From Alphaproteobacteria bacterium (GTDB lineage Bacteria; Pseudomonadota; Alphaproteobacteria; SHVZ01): 63,635 bases of DNA. The notes beneath the pieces were generated by a model, which saw only the letters and a list, made by a program, of their open reading frames with translations, did not search any database and had not been told where the DNA came from. Made by a program: the position numbers and the translations under genes. The stretch spans positions 1-63,635 of the forward strand of contig SHVZ01000009.1 of assembly GCA_009694025.1 (NCBI GenBank), read 5' to 3'. Below, one piece after another: positions 29,201-38,062 of this stretch. Position 1 is the stretch's first letter; the number at the start of each line of letters is the position of its first letter.

Positions 29201-30109
29201 TTAACGCCGACGCCGGGAGAGCGGATGCCGTTCGGAGACGAGGCGTCCGAGCCGGTCCTGGGCGACATGGGTGTAGATCTGGGTGGTGGCGATGTCGGCA
29301 TGGCCCAGCATCTCCTGCACGCTGCGGAGGTCGGCGCCGTGGTCGATCAGGTGGGTGGCGAAAGCGTGGCGCAGCACATGGGGCGAGAGCCGCTTGGGAT
29401 CGATGCCGGCCGCCGCCGCCAGCTCCTTCAGGGACTGGGCGAAGCGGTGCCGGGTCAGATGGCCGGCGCTCGCGCGCGAAGGAAACAGCCAGGGCGAGGT
29501 TTTGGCGGCCGGCGCCCGATCGCGTTCGGCGCGATAGGCGGCAACCGCCTTGACCGCCGCGTCGGTCAGCGGGACCAGGCGCTCCTTGTCGCCCTTGCCG
29601 CGGACCAACAGCACCGGCGCATCCCGCCCGAGGGCCGAGAGCGGCAGGCCGACCAGCTCTGACACTCGAAGTCCGGTCCCGTAGATCAGCTCGAGCAGGG
29701 CGACCAGACGAGCGCCCTCGGCGCCGCCGCGACGCTCAGCCGCCTCGATCAGGCGCCGGATCTCATCCTCGCTCAGGACCTTGGGCAGCGAGCGGCCGAG
29801 TTTCGGCGAGTCGAGGACGCCTGTCGGATCGTCGGTACGGATCCCTTCCTCGAGCAGAAAGCGGTGGAACTGGCGCAAGGCCGAGAGCCGGCGCGCCTGG
29901 GTGCGGGCCGACATGCCGGCGGCATCGAGGCCGGCGAGGTAGGCGCGAAGATCGTCGGTCGAAGCCGTGGCGGCGCTCTTGCCGCGCCGTCCGGCATGAA
30001 CGGCGAAGTCTTCGAGGTCGCGACGGTAGGCCGCAAGCGTGTTGACGGCGGCGCCGCGCTCGGCGGCCATCATTTCGAGGAACGATCCGATGTGGCGATC
30101 GCGACTCAC
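29201..30109 (-). CDS. xerD: Tyrosine recombinase XerD
   Basis: This 302-residue recombinase, with XerC, resolves chromosome dimers at dif during division. The N-terminal SAM-like core-binding domain spans about 1-90. All catalytic residues are present in the C-terminal domain: Arg in GTGLRVSEL, Lys in GKGDKERLVPL, HxxR in HVLRHAFATHL, His in MLGHADIATTQ and the nucleophile Tyr in IYTHVAQD. I use the GTG at 30109, which overlaps the stop of the upstream gene as GTGA. A longer frame upstream only reads antisense-like sequence. XerD rather than XerC is favoured by the accA neighbourhood. Confidence 0.93.
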   Translation of the reverse strand: MSRDRHIGSFLEMMAAERGAAVNTLAAYRRDLEDFAVHAGRRGKSAATASTDDLRAYLAGLDAAGMSARTQARRLSALRQFHRFLLEEGIRTDDPTGVLDSPKLGRSLPKVLSEDEIRRLIEAAERRGGAEGARLVALLELIYGTGLRVSELVGLPLSALGRDAPVLLVRGKGDKERLVPLTDAAVKAVAAYRAERDRAPAAKTSPWLFPSRASAGHLTRHRFAQSLKELAAAAGIDPKRLSPHVLRHAFATHLIDHGADLRSVQEMLGHADIATTQIYTHVAQDRLGRLVSERHPLSRRRR

Positions 30110-31926
30110 AAGCCGGCTGCGACTGCCGCCTCGACCGCGAGCGCACGCGCCTCCGCGATCAACCCAAGCTGCATCAGTCCGGCGACGACCGGCTCCAGCA
30201 CCGGCGGCGGCAGGTCGGCCAATCGGGTCTCGCCGAGTGCGAGCGCCACCAGCGCGATGCCTTCGCCGAGGCGTCCCTTGGCAGCGGCCTCGACCAGGGC
30301 GGGCAGCAAAGCCGGAGACGGCATCGCCACCGGCCGTCGGTCGCCGTCGGCGACCAGGTCGCGCCAGAGCCGCCCATCGATGGGCTCGCCGGTCGCCCCC
30401 ATCAGCGCCAACAGGCGGGCGAGGCGCGATCCCTCCTCCGCCTGAGCTTTGGCCCGGTCGGCCCACGCTTCGAGCCGGTCGTTGCGCCAGGGCTCCAGCG
30501 CATCGCCGCCGGCGAGACGGGCGAGCGCCCACAGCCGGTCGGCCGCGGCGCGGCCGACGTCATCGCGCGGCGCCTCGATCACCTGCATCCAGCCGCGGGC
30601 GGCGTCGAGCTGGCCGACCACGACCAACGCCCGGGCGGCGGCGGGGGCGAACCAGTTCAGATCGACCGACGGCACGATCGCCCGGATCGCCTGTGCGTAG
30701 AGTCTCGCCTCACCGGCATAGACGTTGTTCTTGGCACCGAGGGCGAGAGCCTTGTCGATCACCTGGGCGCGGGCGAGCGGCGTCTGCTGCCGGTCGAGCG
30801 CGCGGCGAAGGATGGCGCGCCCGCGCGCGCTCGAGTCGGCTTCGGCCCGGGTCAGCGGATTGTCGAGAAGCTCGGCCGGAAGATCGGTTTCGAGGATGAC
30901 CTTGGTGCGCTGGGCGACCGACCAGAGCCCGGCGGTCTCCAGCCGCTCGGCGAGTGCGAGACGCATGCCCGCCTCGGTCGATGGCGAGTCGGCCAGCGGC
31001 CACCAGACCGCCGGCAGACGCACGGTCGCCGCGTCCGGCGGCGCCGGCTGCTTCGCCGCCCGCAGCAGAGCCAGATCGAGCGGGCGGAGATCCTTGGCCC
31101 CGGCGAGCTTGGGCCGGGTACCGTGGATCAACGCCTCCATCAGGGCGTCGTAGGTCGGATCGGCCTTGAAGCCCTGCTCGGACAGCAGGCGCAGCGACAG
31201 TTCGGCCTTGCCGCCGTCGCCGGCCAGCGCCTGACAAAAGGCCTGGCCGCGTTGCGCGCCCTCGCTCTGGCTCGCTCCCAGCGCGCGGCGGATCTCGATG
31301 CAGGCGCCGTTGGCATCGAAGAGAAGGTAGGCCGCATCCAAGCGAAGTCGCGCCAGGCGCTCGTCATTGATCCTCGGCGGCAGCGACTTAAGCAGCTGGT
31401 AGACCGCGGCGATCTCGCCCATCGCCGCCAGCTTCTCGGCCCGCAGCACCAGTAGCTTGGGCTCGGCCGGCGGTCCGTCCGGCGGCAGCGCCGGCGACAA
31501 GAGCAGGCGCCGCACGAGCTCGCGGCCGACCCGTGCCTCCGGCAAGGCCGGAAGGAGCCCGAGCAGACGCTCGGCCAGCACGCGCGGGGTTCCCTGCCAG
31601 AGCGTCGTCGGCAGCGCGCCATCGGCCGCAGCGAGGATACCGACCGAGTCGGCATCGAAGGTCTGCAGCGTATCGACCTGGATGCCCGGTTGAGCCGGGT
31701 TCGGTGCGGCGGTCAGGACTCCCGGAGACGGTTGCGCGCCCCCTTCGCTTTCCGCCGGCGTCGCTTCCTTCGGCTCCTCGGCGGGCTTGACCTCAGTCGC
31801 CGGCGGGGGCGCCGGGCGCACCGGAGTCAGACGAATCGGCCCCGGGGCCTGGGCCAGTGCCGCGAGCGACCACAAGGCCACGCCGAGACCCGCCGCAAGC
31901 GCGACCCTAGCGGCTGAACTTGTCAT
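30106..31926 (-). CDS. Large exported protein of unknown function
   Basis: This 606-residue protein has a signal peptide (ARVALAAGLGVALWSLAALAQA) and a Pro/Glu-rich linker (about 27-75), followed by a long all-helical Ala/Leu-rich region that looks like degenerate TPR/Sel1-like solenoid repeats (for example KLAAMGEIAAVYQLLKSL). It is therefore probably periplasmic. It overlaps the 53-residue membrane-protein gene by 20 bp upstream and xerD by 4 bp downstream, which makes a tight three-gene unit with one unexplained membrane/periplasmic pair. I cannot name a function. Confidence 0.75.
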   Translation of the reverse strand: MTSSAARVALAAGLGVALWSLAALAQAPGPIRLTPVRPAPPPATEVKPAEEPKEATPAESEGGAQPSPGVLTAAPNPAQPGIQVDTLQTFDADSVGILAAADGALPTTLWQGTPRVLAERLLGLLPALPEARVGRELVRRLLLSPALPPDGPPAEPKLLVLRAEKLAAMGEIAAVYQLLKSLPPRINDERLARLRLDAAYLLFDANGACIEIRRALGASQSEGAQRGQAFCQALAGDGGKAELSLRLLSEQGFKADPTYDALMEALIHGTRPKLAGAKDLRPLDLALLRAAKQPAPPDAATVRLPAVWWPLADSPSTEAGMRLALAERLETAGLWSVAQRTKVILETDLPAELLDNPLTRAEADSSARGRAILRRALDRQQTPLARAQVIDKALALGAKNNVYAGEARLYAQAIRAIVPSVDLNWFAPAAARALVVVGQLDAARGWMQVIEAPRDDVGRAAADRLWALARLAGGDALEPWRNDRLEAWADRAKAQAEEGSRLARLLALMGATGEPIDGRLWRDLVADGDRRPVAMPSPALLPALVEAAAKGRLGEGIALVALALGETRLADLPPPVLEPVVAGLMQLGLIAEARALAVEAAVAAGL

Positions 31927-32068
31927 TCGGGATCACCCGTTCGACGGTCGTTGAAGGCGCCGGGATCGTCCAGGTCGCCAGGAACACAAACACGCCGGCC
32001 ACGGCGACCACGACACCGAGGCCGACCATAAGGCCGATACGCGACTTCACCGCTTTGCCTTCCGCCAT
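31907..32068 (-). CDS. Small single-span membrane protein
   Basis: This 53-residue ORF starts at an ATG at 32068 (MAEGKAVKSRIGLMVGLG...) and has one clear membrane helix (about 12-32, rich in Gly and Val), preceded by basic residues and followed by a short polar tail ending NDKFSR. The positive-inside pattern predicts a cytoplasmic N-terminus and a periplasmic tail. Its last 20 bases overlap the start of the large exported-protein gene, suggesting translational coupling. It is divergent from aroK, 100 bp away. Gene callers with a length cutoff may miss it. Confidence 0.7.
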   Translation of the reverse strand: MAEGKAVKSRIGLMVGLGVVVAVAGVFVFLATWTIPAPSTTVERVIPNDKFSR

Positions 32069-32168
32069 CCGAGTGGTCCGATCCTCCGATCCTCGCCACC
32101 CGCTGGCGCGGCTGGCATCCTGCCCTTTGATAGCCTATACCTCGGCCGGGCGACAGGCCGAGACGGGC

Positions 32169-32795
32169 ATGGTAGATTTCAATCGTGGCGACTCTGCGGC
32201 AGCGCCGATGGTGCGCGGTCCACTGACTTCCGCGGGCGTCGGCTTCCGGCCCTCGCACTCGGTGGTTCTGATCGGCCTTATGGGGGCCGGGAAGACGTCG
32301 ATCGGCCGCCGGCTGGCGCAGCGGCTCGGCCTCGCCTTCGTCGATTCCGACCACGAGATCGAAACCGCCGCCGGCTGCACGATCGAGACGATCTTCGAAA
32401 TGTACGGGGAACGGGCATTCCGTGACTGCGAGCGCCGGGTGATCGGCCGTCTGCTCGAGGAGCCGGTGCAGATCATCGCCACCGGCGGCGGCGCCTTCAT
32501 GGACGCCGAGACCCGCGCCACGGTGAAATCGCGCGGACTCTCGGTCTGGCTCAGGGCCGATCTCGACCTCCTCCTCCATCGGGTCGCCCGCCGCGCCAAC
32601 CGGCCGCTCCTCAAACGCGGCGACCCGCGGGAGATCCTGGCCGGGCTCATAGCCGAGCGCCACCCGGTCTATGCCGAGGCGGACGCGACGGTCGACACCC
32701 GAGACGCTCCTCCGGACGTCACCGTCGATGCGGTGATCGAGGCCGTCCAACGTCTCGATCGCGCCACCGAACCGGCGGCGGCGACCATGGCATGA
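32169..32795 (+). CDS. aroK: Shikimate kinase
   Basis: This 208-residue kinase phosphorylates shikimate in aromatic amino-acid synthesis. It has the P-loop LMGAGKTSIGRRL, the shikimate-binding DSDHEIE, the TGGGAF motif and the lid segment NRPLLK. There is an unusual N-terminal extension of about 30 residues before the P-loop region, and the ATG at 32208 would remove part of it; I chose 32169. An 83-codon upstream reading is the reverse of the small membrane-protein gene and is not part of AroK. It overlaps aroB by 4 bp (ATGA). Confidence 0.94.
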   Translation: MVDFNRGDSAAAPMVRGPLTSAGVGFRPSHSVVLIGLMGAGKTSIGRRLAQRLGLAFVDSDHEIETAAGCTIETIFEMYGERAFRDCERRVIGRLLEEPVQIIATGGGAFMDAETRATVKSRGLSVWLRADLDLLLHRVARRANRPLLKRGDPREILAGLIAERHPVYAEADATVDTRDAPPDVTVDAVIEAVQRLDRATEPAAATMA

Positions 32796-33913
32796 ACGGC
32801 GACCCTCACAGTACGACCGAAGAGGTCGGCGTCGCGCTCGGGGCCCGCAGCTACCGCATCCTGGTTGGTTCCGGACTGCTCGACGACGCCGGTCCCCAGA
32901 TGCTTTCGGTGCTGGCGCAGCGCAGGGTCGTCGTCATCGCCGACACCACCGTCGCCCGGCTCCTTCTGCGCCGCCTGACGGCCTCGCTCGACCGCGCCGA
33001 AATCGCGCACGATCACGTGGTGCTGCCGCCTGGCGAAGACACCAAGGACTTCGCGCATCTGCAACAGATGACCGATGCGCTGCTCGACCGCCGGATCGAG
33101 CGGCGCACCACGCTTGTGGCGCTCGGCGGCGGCGTCATCGGCGATCTCACCGGGGTCGCAGCGGCGCTGGTGCTGCGCGGCATCGACTTCATACAAATTC
33201 CAACGACGCTCCTTTCCCAGGTCGACAGCTCGGTCGGCGGCAAGACCGGCATCAACACGCGTCACGGCAAGAACCTGATTGGCGCCTTCCACCAGCCGCG
33301 ACTGGTGCTAGCCGACACCTCGGTCCTCGACACGCTGCCGCGCCGCGAGCTGCTGGCGGGATATGCCGAGGTGGTGAAGTACGGCCTTCTTGGCGATCTG
33401 GCATTTTTCGACTGGCTCGAGGTCAATGGCAAAGCGGTGCTCGATCGCGACGGGCCGGAGCGGCGCCACGCGATCGCGCACTCCTGCCGCGTGAAGGCGC
33501 GGATCGTGGCATCCGACGAGCGCGAGACCGGCGAGCGCGCGCTTCTCAACCTCGGGCACACGTTCGGCCACGCCTTCGAGGCCGAGCTCGGATTCGGGCC
33601 CGAGATGCTGCATGGCGAGGCGGTCGCCATCGGCATGACGATGGCCTTCGACCTCTCGGTCAAGCTCGGCCTTTGCCCGCCGGCGGAGGCCCACCGGGCC
33701 CGCCGCCACCTCGCGCATATGGGCCTGCCGGTCGGGCTCTCCGGGCGCACCTGGCCGCCGGAGCGGCTGCTCGATCACATGGGGCGGGACAAGAAGGTGG
33801 TCGACGGGCGGCTCACCTTCGTCTTGGCCCGCGGCATCGGCAAGGCCTTCGTCAGCCGCGACGTCGCACCGGCCGACGTCCGGGCCGTGCTCGCCGCCGC
33901 ACTCGCCGCCTGA
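32792..33913 (+). CDS. aroB: 3-dehydroquinate synthase
   Basis: This 373-residue NAD- and metal-dependent enzyme makes 3-dehydroquinate from DAHP. Recognisable are the NAD motif GGGVIGDLTG, the substrate loop QVDSSVGGKTGIN, and the metal ligands Glu in YAEVVKYG and His in NLGHTFGHAFE and MLHGEAVAIGM. Translational coupling to aroK through the ATGA overlap keeps two consecutive aromatic-pathway enzymes balanced. Confidence 0.97.
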   Translation: MNGDPHSTTEEVGVALGARSYRILVGSGLLDDAGPQMLSVLAQRRVVVIADTTVARLLLRRLTASLDRAEIAHDHVVLPPGEDTKDFAHLQQMTDALLDRRIERRTTLVALGGGVIGDLTGVAAALVLRGIDFIQIPTTLLSQVDSSVGGKTGINTRHGKNLIGAFHQPRLVLADTSVLDTLPRRELLAGYAEVVKYGLLGDLAFFDWLEVNGKAVLDRDGPERRHAIAHSCRVKARIVASDERETGERALLNLGHTFGHAFEAELGFGPEMLHGEAVAIGMTMAFDLSVKLGLCPPAEAHRARRHLAHMGLPVGLSGRTWPPERLLDHMGRDKKVVDGRLTFVLARGIGKAFVSRDVAPADVRAVLAAALAA

Positions 33914-33922
33914 ACCGACACC

Positions 33923-35227
33923 ATGGAGCACTTCCCGGAAAGCTCCGAGCTGTGGGCGGTGGTCGTGGCGATCGTCCTCCTCCTCCTCGTCTCCGCCTTC
34001 TTCTCGATGGCGGAGACGGCGATGACTGCGGCCTCGCGCCCGCGGTTGCACGCGCTCGCCCGGCAGGGCTCGCGGCGGGCGCGGATCGTCAACGAGATCC
34101 GTGCCCACTCCGAGCGCCTGATCGGCACCGTCCTGGTCGGCAACAACCTCGTCAACATCCTGGCCTCGGCGCTGGCGACCAGCGCCTTGATCGCCGTCTT
34201 CGGCGAGGTCGGCGTCGTCTATGCGACCGCAGGGATGACCGTGCTCGTGCTGGTCTTCGCCGAGATCCTGCCCAAGACCTACGCCCTCAACAATCCGGAT
34301 CGGGTCTCGGTCGTGCTGGCGCCAGCGCTTCGGCTGGTGATCCGGCTCCTGACCCCGGTCACCCGCACCTTCTCGTTTGTCGTGCGAGCGACGCTCCTGG
34401 TCTTCGGCGTGCGGGTGAAGGCGGAGCTGGGCTCGGCCGAGAGCGAGCAGGAGCTGCGCGGCGCCATCGAGCTGCACAAGGGACCGGAGCCGGAGATCAA
34501 GGAGGAGCGGGAGATGCTCCGCTCGATCCTCGACCTCGACGACGTCGAGGTCGGCCAGATCATGATCCACCGAAAGAACGTGATCATGCTGGACGTCGAC
34601 CGGCCGGCGAGCGAGATCGAGGCGCAGGTACTGGCAAGCCCCTATACGCGCCTGCCACTCTATCGAGACGAGCCTGACAATGTCGTCGGCGTGCTCCACG
34701 CCAAGGCCCTCCTGCGGGCGCTTCAGGCGGTCGGCGGCGACGTCGCCAAGGTCGATATCCTGGCGATCGCGGGCAAGCCCTGGTTCATCCCGGACACGTC
34801 GTCGCTGCTCGGCCAGCTTCGCGCCTTTCGCGAGCGGCGCGAGCACTTCGCGCTGGTGGTCGACGAGTACGGCACGCTGATGGGGATCGTCACCCTCGAG
34901 GACATCCTGGAGGAGATCGTCGGCGACATCTTCGACGAGCATCAGGCAGCGGTGATCGGCGTCCGCGCCCAGCCGGACGGCTCCTATCTGATCGACGGGT
35001 CGGCCCCGATCCGCGACCTCAACCGCGAGTTCGAATGGGGCCTTCCGGACGGCGAGGCGGCTACCGTCGCCGGGCTCGTTCTCAACGAGGCCAGGCGCAT
35101 CCCGGAGGTCGGCCAGGAATTCACCTTCCACGGCTTCCGCTTCTCCGTGCTGCGCCGCCAGCGCAACCAGATCACGCTTCTCAGGGTCTCCCCGCCGAAG
35201 CGGGCCGCCGCCGAGCGCGCGGCCTGA
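33923..35227 (+). CDS. CNNM/CorC-type membrane protein with CBS domains
   Basis: This 434-residue protein has a DUF21/CNNM membrane domain with about three to four helices (about 1-185), two CBS domains (about 205-330: QIMIHRKNVIMLDV, then FALVVDEYGTLMGIVTLEDI) and a C-terminal CorC_HlyC domain (VAGLVLNEARRIPEVGQEF). Members are linked to Mg2+ or Co2+ efflux. It lies 9 bp after aroB and is probably in the same transcript. A role in divalent-cation export is inferred from the family, and the ion is unknown. Confidence 0.93.
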   Translation: MEHFPESSELWAVVVAIVLLLLVSAFFSMAETAMTAASRPRLHALARQGSRRARIVNEIRAHSERLIGTVLVGNNLVNILASALATSALIAVFGEVGVVYATAGMTVLVLVFAEILPKTYALNNPDRVSVVLAPALRLVIRLLTPVTRTFSFVVRATLLVFGVRVKAELGSAESEQELRGAIELHKGPEPEIKEEREMLRSILDLDDVEVGQIMIHRKNVIMLDVDRPASEIEAQVLASPYTRLPLYRDEPDNVVGVLHAKALLRALQAVGGDVAKVDILAIAGKPWFIPDTSSLLGQLRAFRERREHFALVVDEYGTLMGIVTLEDILEEIVGDIFDEHQAAVIGVRAQPDGSYLIDGSAPIRDLNREFEWGLPDGEAATVAGLVLNEARRIPEVGQEFTFHGFRFSVLRRQRNQITLLRVSPPKRAAAERAA

Positions 35228-35322
35228 GGATCGGCCACCATCCAACACAACGCCGGGACGGGCAATTCAGAAACCTACGACTTGCCCAGTGCTATAGATA
35301 AATCACCGCCGTAGCCGCCCCC

Positions 35323-35352
35323 TTGCCAGTCTGATTTCAGACTGTCCACAAT
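35323..35352 (+). promoter_or_regulatory. Candidate promoter with embedded palindrome for the EF-G paralogue
   Basis: A perfect 18-bp palindrome CAGTCTGATTTCAGACTG (8-bp arms) lies at 35327-35344. It falls between TTGCCA (35323-35328) and an AT-rich CACAAT (35347-35352), at a spacing of 18 bp, about 55 bp before the gene. Operator placement within a promoter core is inferred from geometry; the -10 match is weak. Confidence 0.4.
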
Positions 35353-35403
35353 ACCCCAACGGCCGGCGTCCGATCGGCCGAGGCAAGGCGAAGGAGGCAG
35401 ATG

Positions 35404-37446
35404 ATGGCGAGTACCCAAAGTCCTAGATGCGCCGTGCTCGTCGGCCCCTATCTCTCGGGCAAGACCACGCTCCTCGAAGCGCTGCTCCATGCCTCCGGCA
35501 CGATCCCGAAGAAGGGCTCGGTCAAGGATGGAAATAGTGTCGGCGATGCCTCACCCGACGCGCGCGCGCGCCACATGAGCATCGAGATGTCGGCCGCCGG
35601 CGGCGGATATCTCGGCGATCCCTGGATCTTCATCGACACGCCCGGATCGATCGAGCTCACCCAAGAGGCGCGGAACGCCCTGATGGCCGCCGACGTCGCC
35701 ATCGTGGTCATCGAGCCGGTCGCCGAGCGCGCGCAGACGGTGGCGCCAATCCTCCGCTTCGTCGACGAGCACGCGATCCCCCACATGGTGTTCATCAACA
35801 AGATGGATGGCGCTACCCAGTCTCCGAAGGACCTCCTGGAGGCGCTCCAGGAGATCTCGGAGCGTCCGCTGGTGCTTCGCCAGGTGCCGATCCGGGAGGG
35901 CGACACGGTCACCGGCTACGTCGATCTGGTGAGCGAGCGTGCCTACCGCTACAAGCCGGGCCAGGCCTCGGACCTGATCAAGATTCCGGAAGCCGTGGCG
36001 ACCGACGAGCAGGTGGCCCGCACCGAGCTCCTGGAGACGCTGGCCGACTTCGACGACAAGCTGCTGGAGAAGCTGCTCGAGGACGTGGTGCCGTCGCCCG
36101 CCGAGATCTACCGGGAGCTCTCCAAGGATCTGCGTGAGGACCGGCTGGTGCCGGTGTTCCTCGGCGCAGCCGAGAAGGACCACGGCGTCCGCCGCCTCCT
36201 GAAGGCGCTCCGGCACGAGACGCCGACCCACCAGGTCGCCGCCGCGCGCCGCGGCCTGCCGTCGGACGGCGAGGCGGTTGCCGAGGTATTCAAGACCGTC
36301 TACGTCGCCGGCACCGGCAAGCTCAGCTATGTCCGGGTCTGGCGCGGAGCGGTCAAGGACGGCCAGTCGCTCGCCGGCCATCGCGTCTCCGGCATTTTGA
36401 AGCCGCTCGGCGCCCAGCACACCAAGCTCGCAGAGGCCAAAGCCGGCGACGTCGTCGCCTTCGGGCGCATGGACACGGTCAAGACCGGCGACGTGCTGAC
36501 GCCCTCGGGCCAGCGCCCGGCGGGCTTCCGTACTTTCCCGCAGCCGCTCGCGCCGGTGTTCGCGCTCGCCATCCACGCCGACAACCGCAACGACGAGGTC
36601 AAGCTCTCGGGCGCCATCCAGCGCATGCTCGAGGAAGATCCCTCGCTCACCCTCGACCACGACGGCGATCTCGGCCAGCTCGTGCTGTCCGGCCAGGGCG
36701 ACATCCACCTGCAGATTGCGCTTGACCGGCTGCGCCAACGCAACAACCTGAAGATCAGTACGTCCAAGCCGAAGGTCCCCTATCGCGAGACCATCCGCCG
36801 CTCCGTCAAGCAGCACGGGCGGCACAAGCGCCAGACCGGCGGCCACGGCCAGTTCGGCGACGTTCACATCGAGATCCATCCGCAGCCCCGGGGCCAGGGC
36901 TTCACATTCATCGACAAAGTCGTCGGCGGCGCCATCCCGCGCCAATGGATCCCCTCGGTCGAGGAGGGCGTGCGCGAGTACCTGAACAAGGGCACGCTGG
37001 GATTCCGCGTCGTCGACGTCGCGGTCACGCTCACCGACGGCCAGTACCACCAGGTCGACTCCTCCGACATGGCCTTCAAGATCGCCGGCCGCATCGCCAT
37101 CAGCGAGGGCCTGCCGAAATGCGACCCGGTGCTGCTGGAGCCGATCGGCCTCGTCACCATCTCCGTTCCGAACGAGCACACCGCCAAGGTGCAGCGGGTG
37201 ATCACCGGCCGCCGCGGCCACATCCTGGGATACGACGCCAAGGCGGGATGGAAGGGCTGGGACGAGGTCACCGCCCACATGCCGCAATCGGAGATCCACG
37301 ACCTGATCATCGAGCTCCGCTCGCTCACGCTCGGCGTCGCCACCTATTCGTGGAAGTTCGACCACCTGGCCGAGCTCACCGGCCGGCTCGCCGACAAGGT
37401 GATCGAGGAGCATGGCGGCCGCCATGCGGCCGCCGCGGTGAGCTGA
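35404..37446 (+). CDS. Elongation factor G-like GTPase
   Basis: This 680-residue protein is an EF-G paralogue of the FusA2-like type, with GTPase, EF-Tu-like, G-ribosomal-protein-S5-like and C-terminal domains in the expected order. The G1 motif is a variant, GPYLSGKTT, instead of the standard AHIDAGKTT. G3 (DTPG) and G4 (NKMD) are intact. The canonical EF-G gene would be with rpsL/rpsG elsewhere, so this is probably a specialised second copy. The start at 35404 puts AAGGAGG 6 bp upstream; an ATG three bases earlier is also possible. A perfect palindrome lies upstream. Confidence 0.9.
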   Translation: MASTQSPRCAVLVGPYLSGKTTLLEALLHASGTIPKKGSVKDGNSVGDASPDARARHMSIEMSAAGGGYLGDPWIFIDTPGSIELTQEARNALMAADVAIVVIEPVAERAQTVAPILRFVDEHAIPHMVFINKMDGATQSPKDLLEALQEISERPLVLRQVPIREGDTVTGYVDLVSERAYRYKPGQASDLIKIPEAVATDEQVARTELLETLADFDDKLLEKLLEDVVPSPAEIYRELSKDLREDRLVPVFLGAAEKDHGVRRLLKALRHETPTHQVAAARRGLPSDGEAVAEVFKTVYVAGTGKLSYVRVWRGAVKDGQSLAGHRVSGILKPLGAQHTKLAEAKAGDVVAFGRMDTVKTGDVLTPSGQRPAGFRTFPQPLAPVFALAIHADNRNDEVKLSGAIQRMLEEDPSLTLDHDGDLGQLVLSGQGDIHLQIALDRLRQRNNLKISTSKPKVPYRETIRRSVKQHGRHKRQTGGHGQFGDVHIEIHPQPRGQGFTFIDKVVGGAIPRQWIPSVEEGVREYLNKGTLGFRVVDVAVTLTDGQYHQVDSSDMAFKIAGRIAISEGLPKCDPVLLEPIGLVTISVPNEHTAKVQRVITGRRGHILGYDAKAGWKGWDEVTAHMPQSEIHDLIIELRSLTLGVATYSWKFDHLAELTGRLADKVIEEHGGRHAAAAVS

Positions 37447-37477
37447 CCGGGCGCCTTCAGGTGCCGGCCGAACGAAG

Positions 37478-37750
37478 TCAGGTCAGGATGTTGAGGTAGC
37501 TTCCGCGCGGTGCCGCCAGGTTGATCAACCCCTGCGCGATCATCTTGAACATCCGCATGATCTGACCGTCGATCTCGTCATCGCTGACCGCGGTCCTGAG
37601 GCGTTGGACGAGGCCGGGACGTTGCTGGCCCGTTCCCTCGGGCCGCGTCGCACGGCCGGCTTCGGAGCGGCCGACCGGGGGCGGCAGCAGCTTCCGCTGA
37701 GGCGCCGAGCCGATGCGGGGATCGCGGGGCGGGGTCGGGTTGGCGGCCAT
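37478..37750 (-). CDS. Small uncharacterised protein (90 residues)
   Basis: A Pro/Arg-rich N-terminus (MAANPTPPRDPRIGS...) is followed by a compact helical C-terminal part (AVSDDEIDGQIMRMFKMIAQ). No family is recognised. It starts 10 bp after the stop of another tiny ORF on the same strand, and may be translated from the same message. It lies in the 616-bp gap between the EF-G paralogue and the nitrilase gene. Support is composition, length and spacing only. Confidence 0.45.
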   Translation of the reverse strand: MAANPTPPRDPRIGSAPQRKLLPPPVGRSEAGRATRPEGTGQQRPGLVQRLRTAVSDDEIDGQIMRMFKMIAQGLINLAAPRGSYLNILT

Positions 37751-37760
37751 GGCCGGACGA

Positions 37761-37895
37761 CTATGCCACGGCCCTTTTCGCGGGAACAGCCGGGGCCTTC
37801 GCCGGCACGGGTTCCGGCGCCGCCGGCTTCTCGCGCCCGCCCGGGGCCAGAACCGCCAGCAATGTCCGTGGGTCCAGGCTTCGCCAGAGAACCAT
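37761..37895 (-). CDS. Tiny ORF upstream of the 90-residue protein
   Basis: This 44-residue ORF (MVLWRSLDPRTLLAVLAPGG...) begins at an ATG with GGAGG 5 bp upstream, the best ribosome site in the region. A short hydrophobic patch (LLAVLAP) is followed by a Pro/Ala/Lys-rich tail. A longer in-frame reading from 37973 exists but lacks such a site. It stops 10 bp before the next small gene, suggesting a coupled pair. I do not recognise it. Confidence 0.5.
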   Translation of the reverse strand: MVLWRSLDPRTLLAVLAPGGREKPAAPEPVPAKAPAVPAKRAVA

Positions 37896-38062
37896 CGCCG
37901 CCTCCGGTCTTGCGCAAACGATAGCGACTTGCAGTTTCGTCCTGAGGGTGCGCCGAGCCGAATCGATCGTCAATGCGAATGAGTTGCAGAGCGGCGTCCT
38001 AATTTTCGCCCGCCGGCACCTTACCCTTGCTACGCCCTCCGGTCAGACCTTAGGACCTCCCC

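Noticed and set aside
30110-30532. N-terminal extension of xerD
   Set aside because: The extension is the reverse frame of the exported-protein gene; the GTGA overlap at 30106-30109 fixes the start.
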